Assembly (NCBI GenBank): GCA_003557805.1 | Contig: PWNY01000392.1 | Coordinates: 1-5,600 of the forward strand | Direction: 5' to 3' | From: Bacteroidales bacterium | GTDB lineage: Bacteria > Bacteroidota > Bacteroidia > Bacteroidales > UBA7960 | DNA: 5,600 bases | In this document: one piece after another, positions 1 to 5,600 of the stretch | How positions within the stretch are numbered: the stretch's first letter is position 1 | Layout of the letters: each line of letters opens with the position of its first letter | The notes under the pieces: model-generated | The model's database searches: none | What the model was told of the DNA's origin: nothing | Seen by the model: the letters and a program-made list of their open reading frames with translations, nothing else | Position numbers and translations under genes: made by a program

Positions 1-398
1 AGATGTCAAACATCAACACTCCCGACCCCCGCAATATCCTGGTGCAGCCCTGGGAAAAGAATATGCTTGAACCTATAGAGAAAGCTATTCAGGCATCCAA
101 TCTTGGATTTAACCCCCAGAATGACGGAACTCTAATCCGTATAGCCGTTCCCCCTCTTACAGAGGAAAGGCGCAGGGATTTGGTTAAAAGAGTTAAGGGT
201 GAGGCGGAGAATACAAAGGTAAGCGTACGAAACATCCGCAGGGAAGCACTGGATTCTGGAAAAAAGCTGGAAAAAGAGGGTGTGCCAGAAGACCTGGTTA
301 AGGTATTTGAACACAATATCCAGGAACTAACCGGGGAGCATACCGAGAAGATAGATAAAATGGTTGAGGGCAAGGAAGAGGATATCATGACAATCTAG
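1..398 (+). CDS. frr: Ribosome recycling factor, C-terminal ~70% (5' end outside window)
   Basis: RRF acts with EF-G in the cytoplasm to split the post-termination ribosome so that subunits can be reused. The frame is open from the window edge to a TAG at 396-398. The 131 residues counted from the Met at position 3 align colinearly with the last ~130 residues of the ~185-residue family. They include PWEKNMLEPIEKAI, the signature PLTEERRRDL (from residue 51), and VRNIRREA (75-82), whose two arginines match E. coli Arg129 and Arg132. The ending KEEDIMTI is typical of Bacteroidota RRF. That Met falls inside the conserved core, in the place usually held by Val or Ile before the PDPR segment, so it is internal and not the start; about 55 N-terminal residues are missing. 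The seen part covers the second half of domain II and the long C-terminal helix of domain I. It is convergent with ribF, overlapping by 4 nt. No functional residue appears lost. Confidence 0.96.
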   Translation, partial: MSNINTPDPRNILVQPWEKNMLEPIEKAIQASNLGFNPQNDGTLIRIAVPPLTEERRRDLVKRVKGEAENTKVSVRNIRREALDSGKKLEKEGVPEDLVKVFEHNIQELTGEHTEKIDKMVEGKEEDIMTI

Positions 399-1306
399 GA
401 GCCATCTGAAGGGTCCTGTTCCATCCTGATATATTCACCTGCAGTAATACCTGCCTGAACATCTTCCAGCATTCTGACCGCCGCCTCACGGTCTTTGTTC
501 AGCTGTATTTTCAGCTCCGACAGTGAGTTAAAACGCATTTCATCCCTTATTCGTGAGAGGAAGGATATGGAGATGCTTTCACCGTATATATCCCTGTCAA
601 AGTCAAAAATATGGGCTTCCACGGTAACGTTTTCCAAATCGAGAGTGGGGCGTATCCCTACATTTACCATGCTTTTGTGCCATTCGCCTGATATCTTGAC
701 CATTGCCGTATAAACACCCTGGCCGGGCAAAACCTTTGCTGGATCTGATATCCTGAGATTTGCGGTGGGATAGCCAAGGGCCCTGCCAATACGGTTACCT
801 GTAACAACAGTCCCTTCAAGCGGGAATGCATAACCCGCAAACCCGGCTGCTTCGGTCACCATTCCCTTCTCTATCATCCCCGCAAGTTTCTCTCTGCCTG
901 CTGTGTCACGGCCCCTGAAAAAGTCGTTTACACTTTTTGGTTCGTTCTTTTTAAAAAAGGGTATCTCATCTTCGTACTTCCATATGTCAGCACCTGGAAC
1001 AAGGGTCTCAATTACATAAGGGAGTTTTTCTGACTGGTTTTCCTGCCTGCAAACCACAGTTGTATAACCCATATCCCTTATTATTCCCGTTCTTTCACCG
1101 GGAGTAAGAAGTATCCTTTTATCATCTCCCGGTGCTGTTTGCATCTTTTCCACGCATACCACAACAAGCACGTTTTCCTTGTCCCCTTCGCTGAGTCTGG
1201 TGCAATGGGTTAGGAGGTCGCGATGGTGGGGCAGGATGCCGTCAAAGAAAGAGATAGCAGACACCTGGAACCTTTTGCCTGTTTCGGGATCTTTTTCTGT
1301 TAGCAT
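395..1306 (-). CDS. ribF: RibF-family protein: intact riboflavin kinase domain, degenerate FMN adenylyltransferase domain
   Basis: RibF normally phosphorylates riboflavin to FMN (C-terminal kinase) and adenylylates FMN to FAD (N-terminal nucleotidyltransferase). This 303-residue protein keeps the kinase signature: GTVVTGNRIGRALGYPTAN from residue 165, PTAN at 180-183, GVYTAMV near 197, VNVGIRPTL at 214-222, and VEAHIFDFDRDIYG from 229 with the predicted catalytic Glu230. The N-terminal half is recognisable only by SFFDG (19-23) and general layout. The usual GVHxGH reads GILPHH (23-28), losing the first His. The DFxFG-type segment reads DIWKYEDEIPFF (107-118), and the ISSTxIR motif is replaced by AGREKLA (136-142). 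This half is also about 20 residues shorter than usual. The inferred activity is riboflavin kinase only. The ATG at 1306-1304 is preceded by A-rich sequence (agaaaagaaacagaactaaaaa) without a clear Shine-Dalgarno. The gene stands alone on the - strand, divergent from atpD and convergent with frr. Confidence 0.92.
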   Translation of the reverse strand: MLTEKDPETGKRFQVSAISFFDGILPHHRDLLTHCTRLSEGDKENVLVVVCVEKMQTAPGDDKRILLTPGERTGIIRDMGYTTVVCRQENQSEKLPYVIETLVPGADIWKYEDEIPFFKKNEPKSVNDFFRGRDTAGREKLAGMIEKGMVTEAAGFAGYAFPLEGTVVTGNRIGRALGYPTANLRISDPAKVLPGQGVYTAMVKISGEWHKSMVNVGIRPTLDLENVTVEAHIFDFDRDIYGESISISFLSRIRDEMRFNSLSELKIQLNKDREAAVRMLEDVQAGITAGEYIRMEQDPSDGS

Positions 1307-1347
1307 TTTTTAGTTCTGTTTCTTTTCTTTTTGACGGCTGACCTGCC

Positions 1348-1355
1348 CAAAAATA
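1348..1355 (-). promoter_or_regulatory. Candidate Bacteroidota -7 box for ribF
   Basis: Read on the - strand this is TATTTTTG, an exact match to the Bacteroidota sigma-ABfr -7 consensus TAnnTTTG, and it lies 41 nt upstream of the ribF ATG. A TTG (CAA at 1369-1371 on the + strand) lies upstream, but with only 13 nt between, shorter than the usual ~19-21. In A/T-rich DNA such an 8-mer with two free positions can occur by chance, so this is tentative. Confidence 0.3.
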
Positions 1356-1428
1356 CATGATTTTTTTTCAATAGATAACCGCCGGGCACACAATATAATT
1401 ATTCTGTACTGAAAGGTTTTTAAATAAT

Positions 1429-1441
1429 ATTGTTATACAAT
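1429..1441. repeat. Short inverted repeat upstream of atpD
   Basis: ATTGT-TAT-ACAAT is a perfect 5-bp dyad around a 3-nt centre, 99 nt before the atpD start and 122 nt before the ribF start. Its position in the divergent promoter region would suit an operator, but it is short and A/T-rich, and no regulator gene lies nearby. Chance is a serious alternative. Confidence 0.3.
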
Positions 1442-1540
1442 GAATCACCTGTAGAATGCGTTCACAAAGGAGCATTGTTTTAAAATATATCGTACATTAG
1501 CGTTAGCCTTATCTTATATTTTTTTCTTAAATAGTCTGTT

Positions 1541-3076
1541 ATGTCAGGTGAGAATGGCGGATCAGGGAAGGTGGCCCAGGTGATCGGGCCTGTGGTGGAT
1601 GTTATATTCGAAGGCCAGAAGAGCCTTCCTGAGATATATGAAGCCCTTGAGGTCAGGAATGACAATGGTCACCCTGTCATACTTGAATGTCAGCAGCACC
1701 TTGGTGAAGATACAATAAGGTGCATTGCAATGGATGGTACTGAAGGGATATCCAGGGGCAGAGAGGTGGTCAGGAAAGGCGGACCTATAACCATGCCCGC
1801 AGGGGAAAATATCAGGGGAAGGCTGTTCAATGTTACAGGGGAAGCCATTGACGGACTGGGCCCGGTCACAACGGAAAAACGCTATGATATTCACAGTGAC
1901 CCCCCAAAGTACGATGAACTGAAAACCGGGGACGACATACTTTTTACCGGGATCAAGGTTATAGACCTGCTTATGCCCTACCCCCTGGGCGGAAAAATAG
2001 GTCTTTTTGGCGGAGCCGGCGTAGGCAAGACCATCCTGATAATGGAGCTTATAAATAATATCGCCAAAAAATACAAGGGCAAGAGTGTATTTGCAGGTGT
2101 TGGGGAGAGGACACGCGAGGGTAACGATCTGTTGCGGGAGATGATAGAATCAGGCGTTATAGATTACGGTGAGGCCTTTCGTGAAGCTCTGAGTGAAGGG
2201 CGCTGGGACCTTTCACTTGTTGACAGGGAGGCGCTTGCCACATCACAGGCAACTCTGGTCTTCGGCCAGATGAATGAACCCCCCGGGGCAAGGGCCAGGG
2301 TTGCGCTTTCAGGTCTGGCACTTGCTGAGTATTTCCGTGACGGGGATGGAGAAGATAAGGGAAACGACATATTGTTTTTCATTGACAATATATTCCGTTT
2401 TACTCAGGCAGGATCCGAAGTGTCAGCATTGCTGGGGCGTATGCCTTCAGCGGTTGGTTACCAGCCAACTCTGGCCACCGAAATGGGTTTGTTACAGGAA
2501 CGAATTACATCCACAAAGAGAGGGTCCATTACCTCGGTGCAGGCAATATATGTCCCTGCTGATGACCTTACCGACCCTGCTCCTGCAACAACATTTACTC
2601 ACCTTGATGCAATCACGGTCCTGAGTCGTAAGATATTTGAACTTGGCATATACCCATCGGTTGATCCCCTGGACTCTTCTTCCCGCCTGTTGTCACCGGA
2701 GATTGTTGGGGAGGAGCACTACAATACGGCCCAGGGGGTTAAAAGAATACTACAGCGCTACAAGGAGCTGCAGGACATTATTGCCATCCTTGGTATTGAG
2801 GAGCTGTCGGACGAAGACCAGCTTGTTGTTAAACGTGCAAGGAAGGTGCAGCGCTTTTTGAGCCAGCCATTCTTTGTGGCAGAGCAGTATACAGGTCTTC
2901 CTGGAGCCTTTGTCCCCCTTGAGGAAACCATTAAGGGCTTCTCCATGATACTCAGCGGCGAAATGGACCACTACCCCGAAACTGCCTTTATCTTTTCAGG
3001 TAATATAGATTCTGTTAAGGAGAAGGCGGAGAAGCTGAACGGTGAAGATCAAACTCCTGAAGGAAATGTTTCTTAA
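1541..3076 (+). CDS. atpD: ATP synthase F1 subunit beta
   Basis: This is the catalytic subunit of F1Fo-ATP synthase, binding ADP+Pi/ATP at the alpha/beta interface on the cytoplasmic face of the inner membrane. In its 511 residues I see the N-terminal beta barrel (KVAQVIGPVVDVIF, 10-23), the Walker A loop GGAGVGKT (157-164), the catalytic Glu189 in GERTREGNDL, and Walker B ending at Asp282 in DILFFIDNIFRF. Also present are MPSAVGYQPTLATEMG (301-316), the family signature PSVDPLDSSS (372-381), and a DELSEED-equivalent acidic loop EELSDED (420-426). Compared with E. coli there are ~28 extra residues between VID (206-208) and TLVFGQMNEPPG (238-249), and an 11-residue C-terminal tail. The start is firm: an in-frame TAG at 1532 lies just upstream, and MSGENGGSGKV leads straight into the conserved barrel. 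There is no Shine-Dalgarno. It overlaps atpC, so the two are surely co-transcribed and probably translationally coupled. Confidence 0.99.
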   Translation: MSGENGGSGKVAQVIGPVVDVIFEGQKSLPEIYEALEVRNDNGHPVILECQQHLGEDTIRCIAMDGTEGISRGREVVRKGGPITMPAGENIRGRLFNVTGEAIDGLGPVTTEKRYDIHSDPPKYDELKTGDDILFTGIKVIDLLMPYPLGGKIGLFGGAGVGKTILIMELINNIAKKYKGKSVFAGVGERTREGNDLLREMIESGVIDYGEAFREALSEGRWDLSLVDREALATSQATLVFGQMNEPPGARARVALSGLALAEYFRDGDGEDKGNDILFFIDNIFRFTQAGSEVSALLGRMPSAVGYQPTLATEMGLLQERITSTKRGSITSVQAIYVPADDLTDPAPATTFTHLDAITVLSRKIFELGIYPSVDPLDSSSRLLSPEIVGEEHYNTAQGVKRILQRYKELQDIIAILGIEELSDEDQLVVKRARKVQRFLSQPFFVAEQYTGLPGAFVPLEETIKGFSMILSGEMDHYPETAFIFSGNIDSVKEKAEKLNGEDQTPEGNVS

Positions 3077-3305
3077 AGTTGTAAGTCCTGATGAAACCCT
3101 CTATAAGGGAGAGGTCAGCCTGGTGCAAATGCCCGGTGAGATGGGCTCGTTTGAGGTCCTTAACAACCATGCTCCAATAGTTGCACTCCTTGAGGCCGGG
3201 AAGATCAAGGTAATTGACAAACAGAGGAACCGGATATTCCTGGAGATAAAGGGGGGCGTTGTTCATGTGCGGGACAACAATATCACTATTGTAACATCGG
3301 CGTAA
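3066..3305 (+). CDS. atpC: ATP synthase F1 subunit epsilon, short single-domain form
   Basis: Epsilon is part of the central rotor stalk, linking gamma to the c-ring. The 79 residues from the ATG at 3066 cover the N-terminal beta sandwich only: MFLKVVSPDETLYKGEV, then GEMGSFEVLNNHAPIV (24-39) and IKGGVVHVRDNNITIV near the end. E. coli epsilon is ~139 residues; here the whole C-terminal two-helix domain, which brakes ATP hydrolysis by contacting the beta DELSEED loop, is absent, with a clean stop rather than a frameshift. I chose this ATG because it places the conserved VVSPDE at the usual distance from the start. A GTG at 3042 in the same frame would add eight residues (MKIKLLKE) and is a real alternative. 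The ATG overlaps atpD by 11 nt, the GTG by 35 nt. A GAAGGAA just before the ATG is too close to be a standard Shine-Dalgarno. Confidence 0.95.
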   Translation: MFLKVVSPDETLYKGEVSLVQMPGEMGSFEVLNNHAPIVALLEAGKIKVIDKQRNRIFLEIKGGVVHVRDNNITIVTSA

Positions 3306-3330
3306 AAAAATAATACAAAGGCATTTTTTG

Positions 3331-3338
3331 TATCTTTA
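3331..3338 (+). promoter_or_regulatory. Possible -7 box for recJ
   Basis: TATCTTTA differs from the Bacteroidota -7 consensus TAnnTTTG only in the last base. It lies in the 46-bp atpC-recJ gap, 13 nt before the recJ ATG, which would give a very short leader. No TTG sits at the expected -33 position (around 3308-3312). recJ may instead, or also, be read through from atpDC. Weak call. Confidence 0.25.
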
Positions 3339-3351
3339 CGAAAAAAACTAA

Positions 3352-5100
3352 ATGTTGAAGAAAAGGTGGGTGCTAAATGATGATGTACCGAAAGATGTTG
3401 TTGAGAAGCTGACCACCACCCTTAAAATAGACCCCACGCTGGCCCGTTTGCTTGCACAGAGGGGAATTACCAGCTACGGGGAAGCCCGGGATTTTTTCCG
3501 CCCTTCATTGGATAATCTGCACGACCCCTTCCTGTTGAAAGACATGGATGTGGCGGTTGAAAGGATTGAACAGGCTATAGAAAAGGGTGAAAGAATACTT
3601 GTTTACGGAGACTATGATGTTGACGGCACCACTGCCGTAGCGCTTGTCTACGATTTTCTCAAGGAGTTTCACGACAACATCGACTATTACATCCCTGACA
3701 GGTACAGGGAGGGGTATGGAATATCATATGAAAGCTTAGATTATGCCAGGCAAACCGGTGTTGGCCTTATTATTTCCCTTGATTGTGGTATAAAGGCGCA
3801 TAAGCAGATTGAATTCGCCACACAGCAGGGGATTGACTTTATTGTAGTTGACCATCACAGGCCAGGAGGAGAGAGTTTGTCTGCACTTGCAGTTGTTGAC
3901 CCCAAGCAGCAGGAGTGCAACTACCCATATAAGGAACTTTCGGGATGCGGACTTGGTTTTAAGCTGGCGCAGGCGTACTACCAGAAAAGGAAACTTCCCT
4001 TTTCCAGGCTGGAAGTTCTGCTTGATCTTGTTGTTGTGAGCATAGCGGCAGATGTTGTCCCCATAACCGGTGAGAACAGGGTGCTTGCCTATTTTGGTTT
4101 GAGGCGCCTTAATTTCAAGCCCAGGGCCGGCCTTGAGTCCATACTCTTCTACAGCAATGTTTTCCGTAAGGCAAAACCGGATAATGTATCCGCATTTACC
4201 CGTGAAATCGGAATCAGTGACCTGATGTTCCTTATAGGGCCAAAGATAAATGCAGCCGGAAGGATAGAGAACGGCAAAAAGGCCGTTGACCTTTTGGTTT
4301 GCAAGAGTATGCGGGACACTCACGAACTGACCCTCGATATCAACGATAACAATACTGAAAGGCGCAGCCTTGACACTGACATAACCCGGCAGGCCATGGA
4401 GCTGATAAAGGGGGATTCCCGCTTAAAGGCAGCTAAATCCACCCTGCTCTTTGACCCAGGCTGGCATAAGGGCGTGATAGGGATAGTGGCCTCCCGCCTT
4501 ATTGAAACCTATTACCGCCCTACAATAATCTTAACGGAATCTAACGGCATGATCACGGGTTCGGCGCGTTCAGTCAAGGATTTTGATGTTTATGATGCAA
4601 TAGATGCTTGCAGCGACCTGCTTGAACATTTTGGAGGGCATAAATACGCTGCAGGCCTCAGCCTGCGGCCTGAACGCCTGGAAGAGTTCAGGGAGAAGTT
4701 CACTCAGTTTGTTGAGGATAATATTACGGAAGAGATGCTAATACCCAAAATTGAGGTGCACTCGGAGCTGGACCTCTCTGTTGTGGCAGGCAAGTTCTTC
4801 CGCATTCTTAAGCAGTTCGCCCCTTTTGGGCCGGGTAACCCGAACCCTGTATTTGTATCCAGAAACTGCTTTGCCCACGGAAACGTACGTGTGGTAGGCA
4901 ACAAACATCTTAAGTTCAGGGTAAGCCACCCGTCCATGTGCAACTCTGATTTGCCAGCCATTGCATTCCAGCAGGGGCACCAGCTTATGAATATGCAGGC
5001 AAACAAAACATTTGATCTGGCTTACCAGATAGAGGAGAATGAATGGAACGGCCAGGTTAACCTGCAGCTCAATGTAAAGGATATAAAATTCCCGGTGTAG
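3352..5100 (+). CDS. recJ: Single-stranded-DNA-specific 5'-3' exonuclease RecJ
   Basis: RecJ degrades single-stranded DNA from 5' ends in RecF-pathway recombination, mismatch repair and base excision repair. The 582 residues match the usual size (E. coli ~577). The DHH phosphoesterase domain shows VYGDYDVDG (84-92), LDCG (143-146), VDHH (166-169) and SGCGLGFKLA (197-206), then ADVVP (233-237) and PKINAAGRI (297-305). These supply the Asp/His ligands for two metal ions, and all are intact. The DHHA1 domain follows, with GWHKGVIGIVASRL (370-383), GSARS (403-407) and FGGHKYAAGL (427-436). The C-terminal OB-fold region contains FAPFGPGNPNPVF (489-501). The N-terminal WVLNDD and LARLLAQRGI stretch is also normal for the family. 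ATG 3352 is preceded by A-rich aaaaaaactaa with no Shine-Dalgarno. It follows atpC by 46 bp on the same strand and converges on the RNase HI gene with 1 nt between stops. Confidence 0.98.
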   Translation: MLKKRWVLNDDVPKDVVEKLTTTLKIDPTLARLLAQRGITSYGEARDFFRPSLDNLHDPFLLKDMDVAVERIEQAIEKGERILVYGDYDVDGTTAVALVYDFLKEFHDNIDYYIPDRYREGYGISYESLDYARQTGVGLIISLDCGIKAHKQIEFATQQGIDFIVVDHHRPGGESLSALAVVDPKQQECNYPYKELSGCGLGFKLAQAYYQKRKLPFSRLEVLLDLVVVSIAADVVPITGENRVLAYFGLRRLNFKPRAGLESILFYSNVFRKAKPDNVSAFTREIGISDLMFLIGPKINAAGRIENGKKAVDLLVCKSMRDTHELTLDINDNNTERRSLDTDITRQAMELIKGDSRLKAAKSTLLFDPGWHKGVIGIVASRLIETYYRPTIILTESNGMITGSARSVKDFDVYDAIDACSDLLEHFGGHKYAAGLSLRPERLEEFREKFTQFVEDNITEEMLIPKIEVHSELDLSVVAGKFFRILKQFAPFGPGNPNPVFVSRNCFAHGNVRVVGNKHLKFRVSHPSMCNSDLPAIAFQQGHQLMNMQANKTFDLAYQIEENEWNGQVNLQLNVKDIKFPV

Positions 5101-5101
5101 T

Positions 5102-5600
5102 TCACTTGCGGCCGAAGTCTGCTGGGATCTCCCCCCATGCTTCAGTTTCCCACTTGAGCAGGGGATTGTCCCAGCTGTTGTTCTGAAGCCACTGCTCAGC
5201 CCGTTTTATCAGCTCAAAGAGCTCGGCATTTTTCCCCGTACGCTCTACCCTGGTGCGCGCTTTCTTGTTCCTTATCCATGCAAGGGCGGTACGGGAGTCA
5301 GTATATACAGGCTTTTTGATATTATGTTTCTTGCACCAGGCCAGGGCGTGTACAATTGCCAGGAACTCACCTATATTGTTTGATCCTCCCTCAAAGGGGC
5401 CCATCCTGAAAAACCTTGCCCCGCTCATTGTGTCCACCCCCTGGTACTCCATCCTTCCAGTCTTGCCTGAACATGCAGCATCTACAGAAATACTGTCTTT
5501 TATGGGTCTGCCCACCCTTTTGAGTTCCTCCGGGCTCATGGCCGGCTGTTTCTCTTTTCCTATGTAGTCTGCATAGTTTCCCTCCAGGGCCTCCCAGGCC
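5102..5600 (-). CDS. rnhA: Ribonuclease HI, N-terminus outside window
   Basis: This enzyme cleaves RNA in RNA/DNA hybrids such as R-loops and primers. The frame runs open to the window edge, so the Met at 5539 is internal: the 20 codons upstream of it read AWEALEGNYADYIGK and onward, like the linker after the N-terminal viroplasmin-type hybrid-binding domain that such RNases H carry. That domain itself is not seen. Counting from the 5539 Met, the four acidic catalytic residues are present: Asp20 (SVDAACSG), Glu58 (SNNIGEFLAIVHAL), Asp81 (VYTDSRTA) and Asp141 in the ending WGEIPADFGRK. The alignment I recall is close to Bacillus halodurans RNase HI (Asp71, Glu109, Asp132, Asp192), including the Asn before GEF and the C-terminal KW-T--WGEI-AD-GRK pattern. 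It differs from the E. coli type in lacking the basic protrusion. The stop codon TGA (5104-5102) is one base from the recJ stop. Full length is probably ~210 residues, by family comparison. Confidence 0.93.
   Translation of the reverse strand, partial: AWEALEGNYADYIGKEKQPAMSPEELKRVGRPIKDSISVDAACSGKTGRMEYQGVDTMSGARFFRMGPFEGGSNNIGEFLAIVHALAWCKKHNIKKPVYTDSRTALAWIRNKKARTRVERTGKNAELFELIKRAEQWLQNNSWDNPLLKWETEAWGEIPADFGRK

Larger units (their letters stand above)
1307..1540. other. Divergent ribF/atpD intergenic region
   Basis: These 234 A/T-rich bases separate the starts of ribF (-) and atpD (+), so they should hold both promoters and both leaders. I see no riboswitch, no FMN-aptamer-like pattern and no RNA gene. 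No exact Bacteroidota -7 box (TAnnTTTG) occurs on the + strand. The nearest are TAATATTG (1425-1432) and TACATTAG (1493-1500), each with one mismatch; the latter lies 15 nt after a TTG at 1475-1477. A Shine-Dalgarno-like AAAGGAG at 1466-1472 is 68 nt before the atpD ATG, too far to serve it. The last 20 bases before atpD are T-rich with no Shine-Dalgarno. There is a small dyad at 1429-1441. The promoter reading is inference from the layout. Confidence 0.6.

Noticed and set aside
397..417. Imperfect hairpin just after the frr stop (AGGAGCC with GGGTCCT, one mismatch)
   Set aside because: It is short and mismatched, has no following T-run on either strand, and lies inside ribF coding sequence. 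It is not supportable as a terminator.
1394..1399. TATAAT as a sigma70 -10 box
   Set aside because: No TTGACA-like sequence lies ~17 bp upstream, and Bacteroidota promoters use a different consensus. The match is expected in A/T-rich DNA.
1307..1400. FMN riboswitch upstream of ribF
   Set aside because: The ribF leader is short and A/T-rich, with none of the conserved G-rich aptamer segments of an RFN element.
1562..1894. 110-codon open frame on the - strand inside atpD
   Set aside because: It is antisense to the conserved N-terminal part of AtpD, and its translation has no recognisable family motif.
2274..2861. Two + strand open frames (2274-2624 and 2637-2861) in another frame of atpD
   Set aside because: AtpD is intact across this region in its own frame. 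The alternative products show no motifs and read as frame-shifted AtpD.
3313..3333. Inverted repeat ATACAAA / TTTGTAT in the atpC-recJ gap as an atpDC terminator
   Set aside because: The stem is seven mostly A/T pairs, with the T-run inside the hairpin rather than after it. It overlaps the possible recJ -7 box, and read-through into recJ is as likely.
3736..4323. 195-codon open frame on the - strand inside recJ
   Set aside because: It is wholly antisense to conserved DHH-domain coding sequence, and its translation resembles no family I know. It is a shadow of recJ codon usage.

Overview
This window reads as ordinary chromosomal housekeeping DNA from a member of the Bacteroidota (Bacteroidetes). 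Four things point there. The F1-ATPase beta subunit carries an extra segment of about 28 residues just after the catalytic-glutamate region, which I recall as typical of that phylum. The epsilon subunit is the short, single-domain form. The RNase HI is of the Bacillus halodurans/Bacteroidetes type. The genes start without Shine-Dalgarno sequences, behind A/T-rich leaders. No mobile element, CRISPR array, tRNA or rRNA was found. This assignment is made by eye and was not searched.

Layout: positions 1-398 hold the 3' part of frr (ribosome recycling factor, + strand; its start lies before the window). Convergent to it, and sharing a CTAG palindrome at the stop codons, is a ribF-family gene (395-1306, - strand). 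A 234-bp A/T-rich divergent intergenic region (1307-1540) follows. Then comes the + strand pair atpD (1541-3076) and atpC (3066-3305, overlapping atpD), encoding F1-ATPase beta and epsilon. After 46 bp comes recJ (3352-5100, +, single-strand-specific exonuclease). The last gene is an RNase HI on the - strand (5102-5600), whose N-terminal part lies beyond the window. Its stop is one base from the recJ stop.

Together the genes cover translation recycling (frr), flavin cofactor synthesis (ribF), ATP synthesis (atpDC) and nucleic-acid processing (recJ, RNase HI). Only atpD and atpC of the ATP synthase genes are here, flanked by unrelated genes. The other subunits (atpB, E, F, H, A, G) must therefore be encoded elsewhere, a split arrangement.

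The observation most worth following up is the RibF-family protein. Its C-terminal riboflavin kinase domain looks intact, but its N-terminal FMN adenylyltransferase domain has lost every signature I can check: the first His of HxGH, the DFxFG segment and the ISSTxIR motif. It may be a kinase-only enzyme. I did not find a previously undescribed multi-gene system here.
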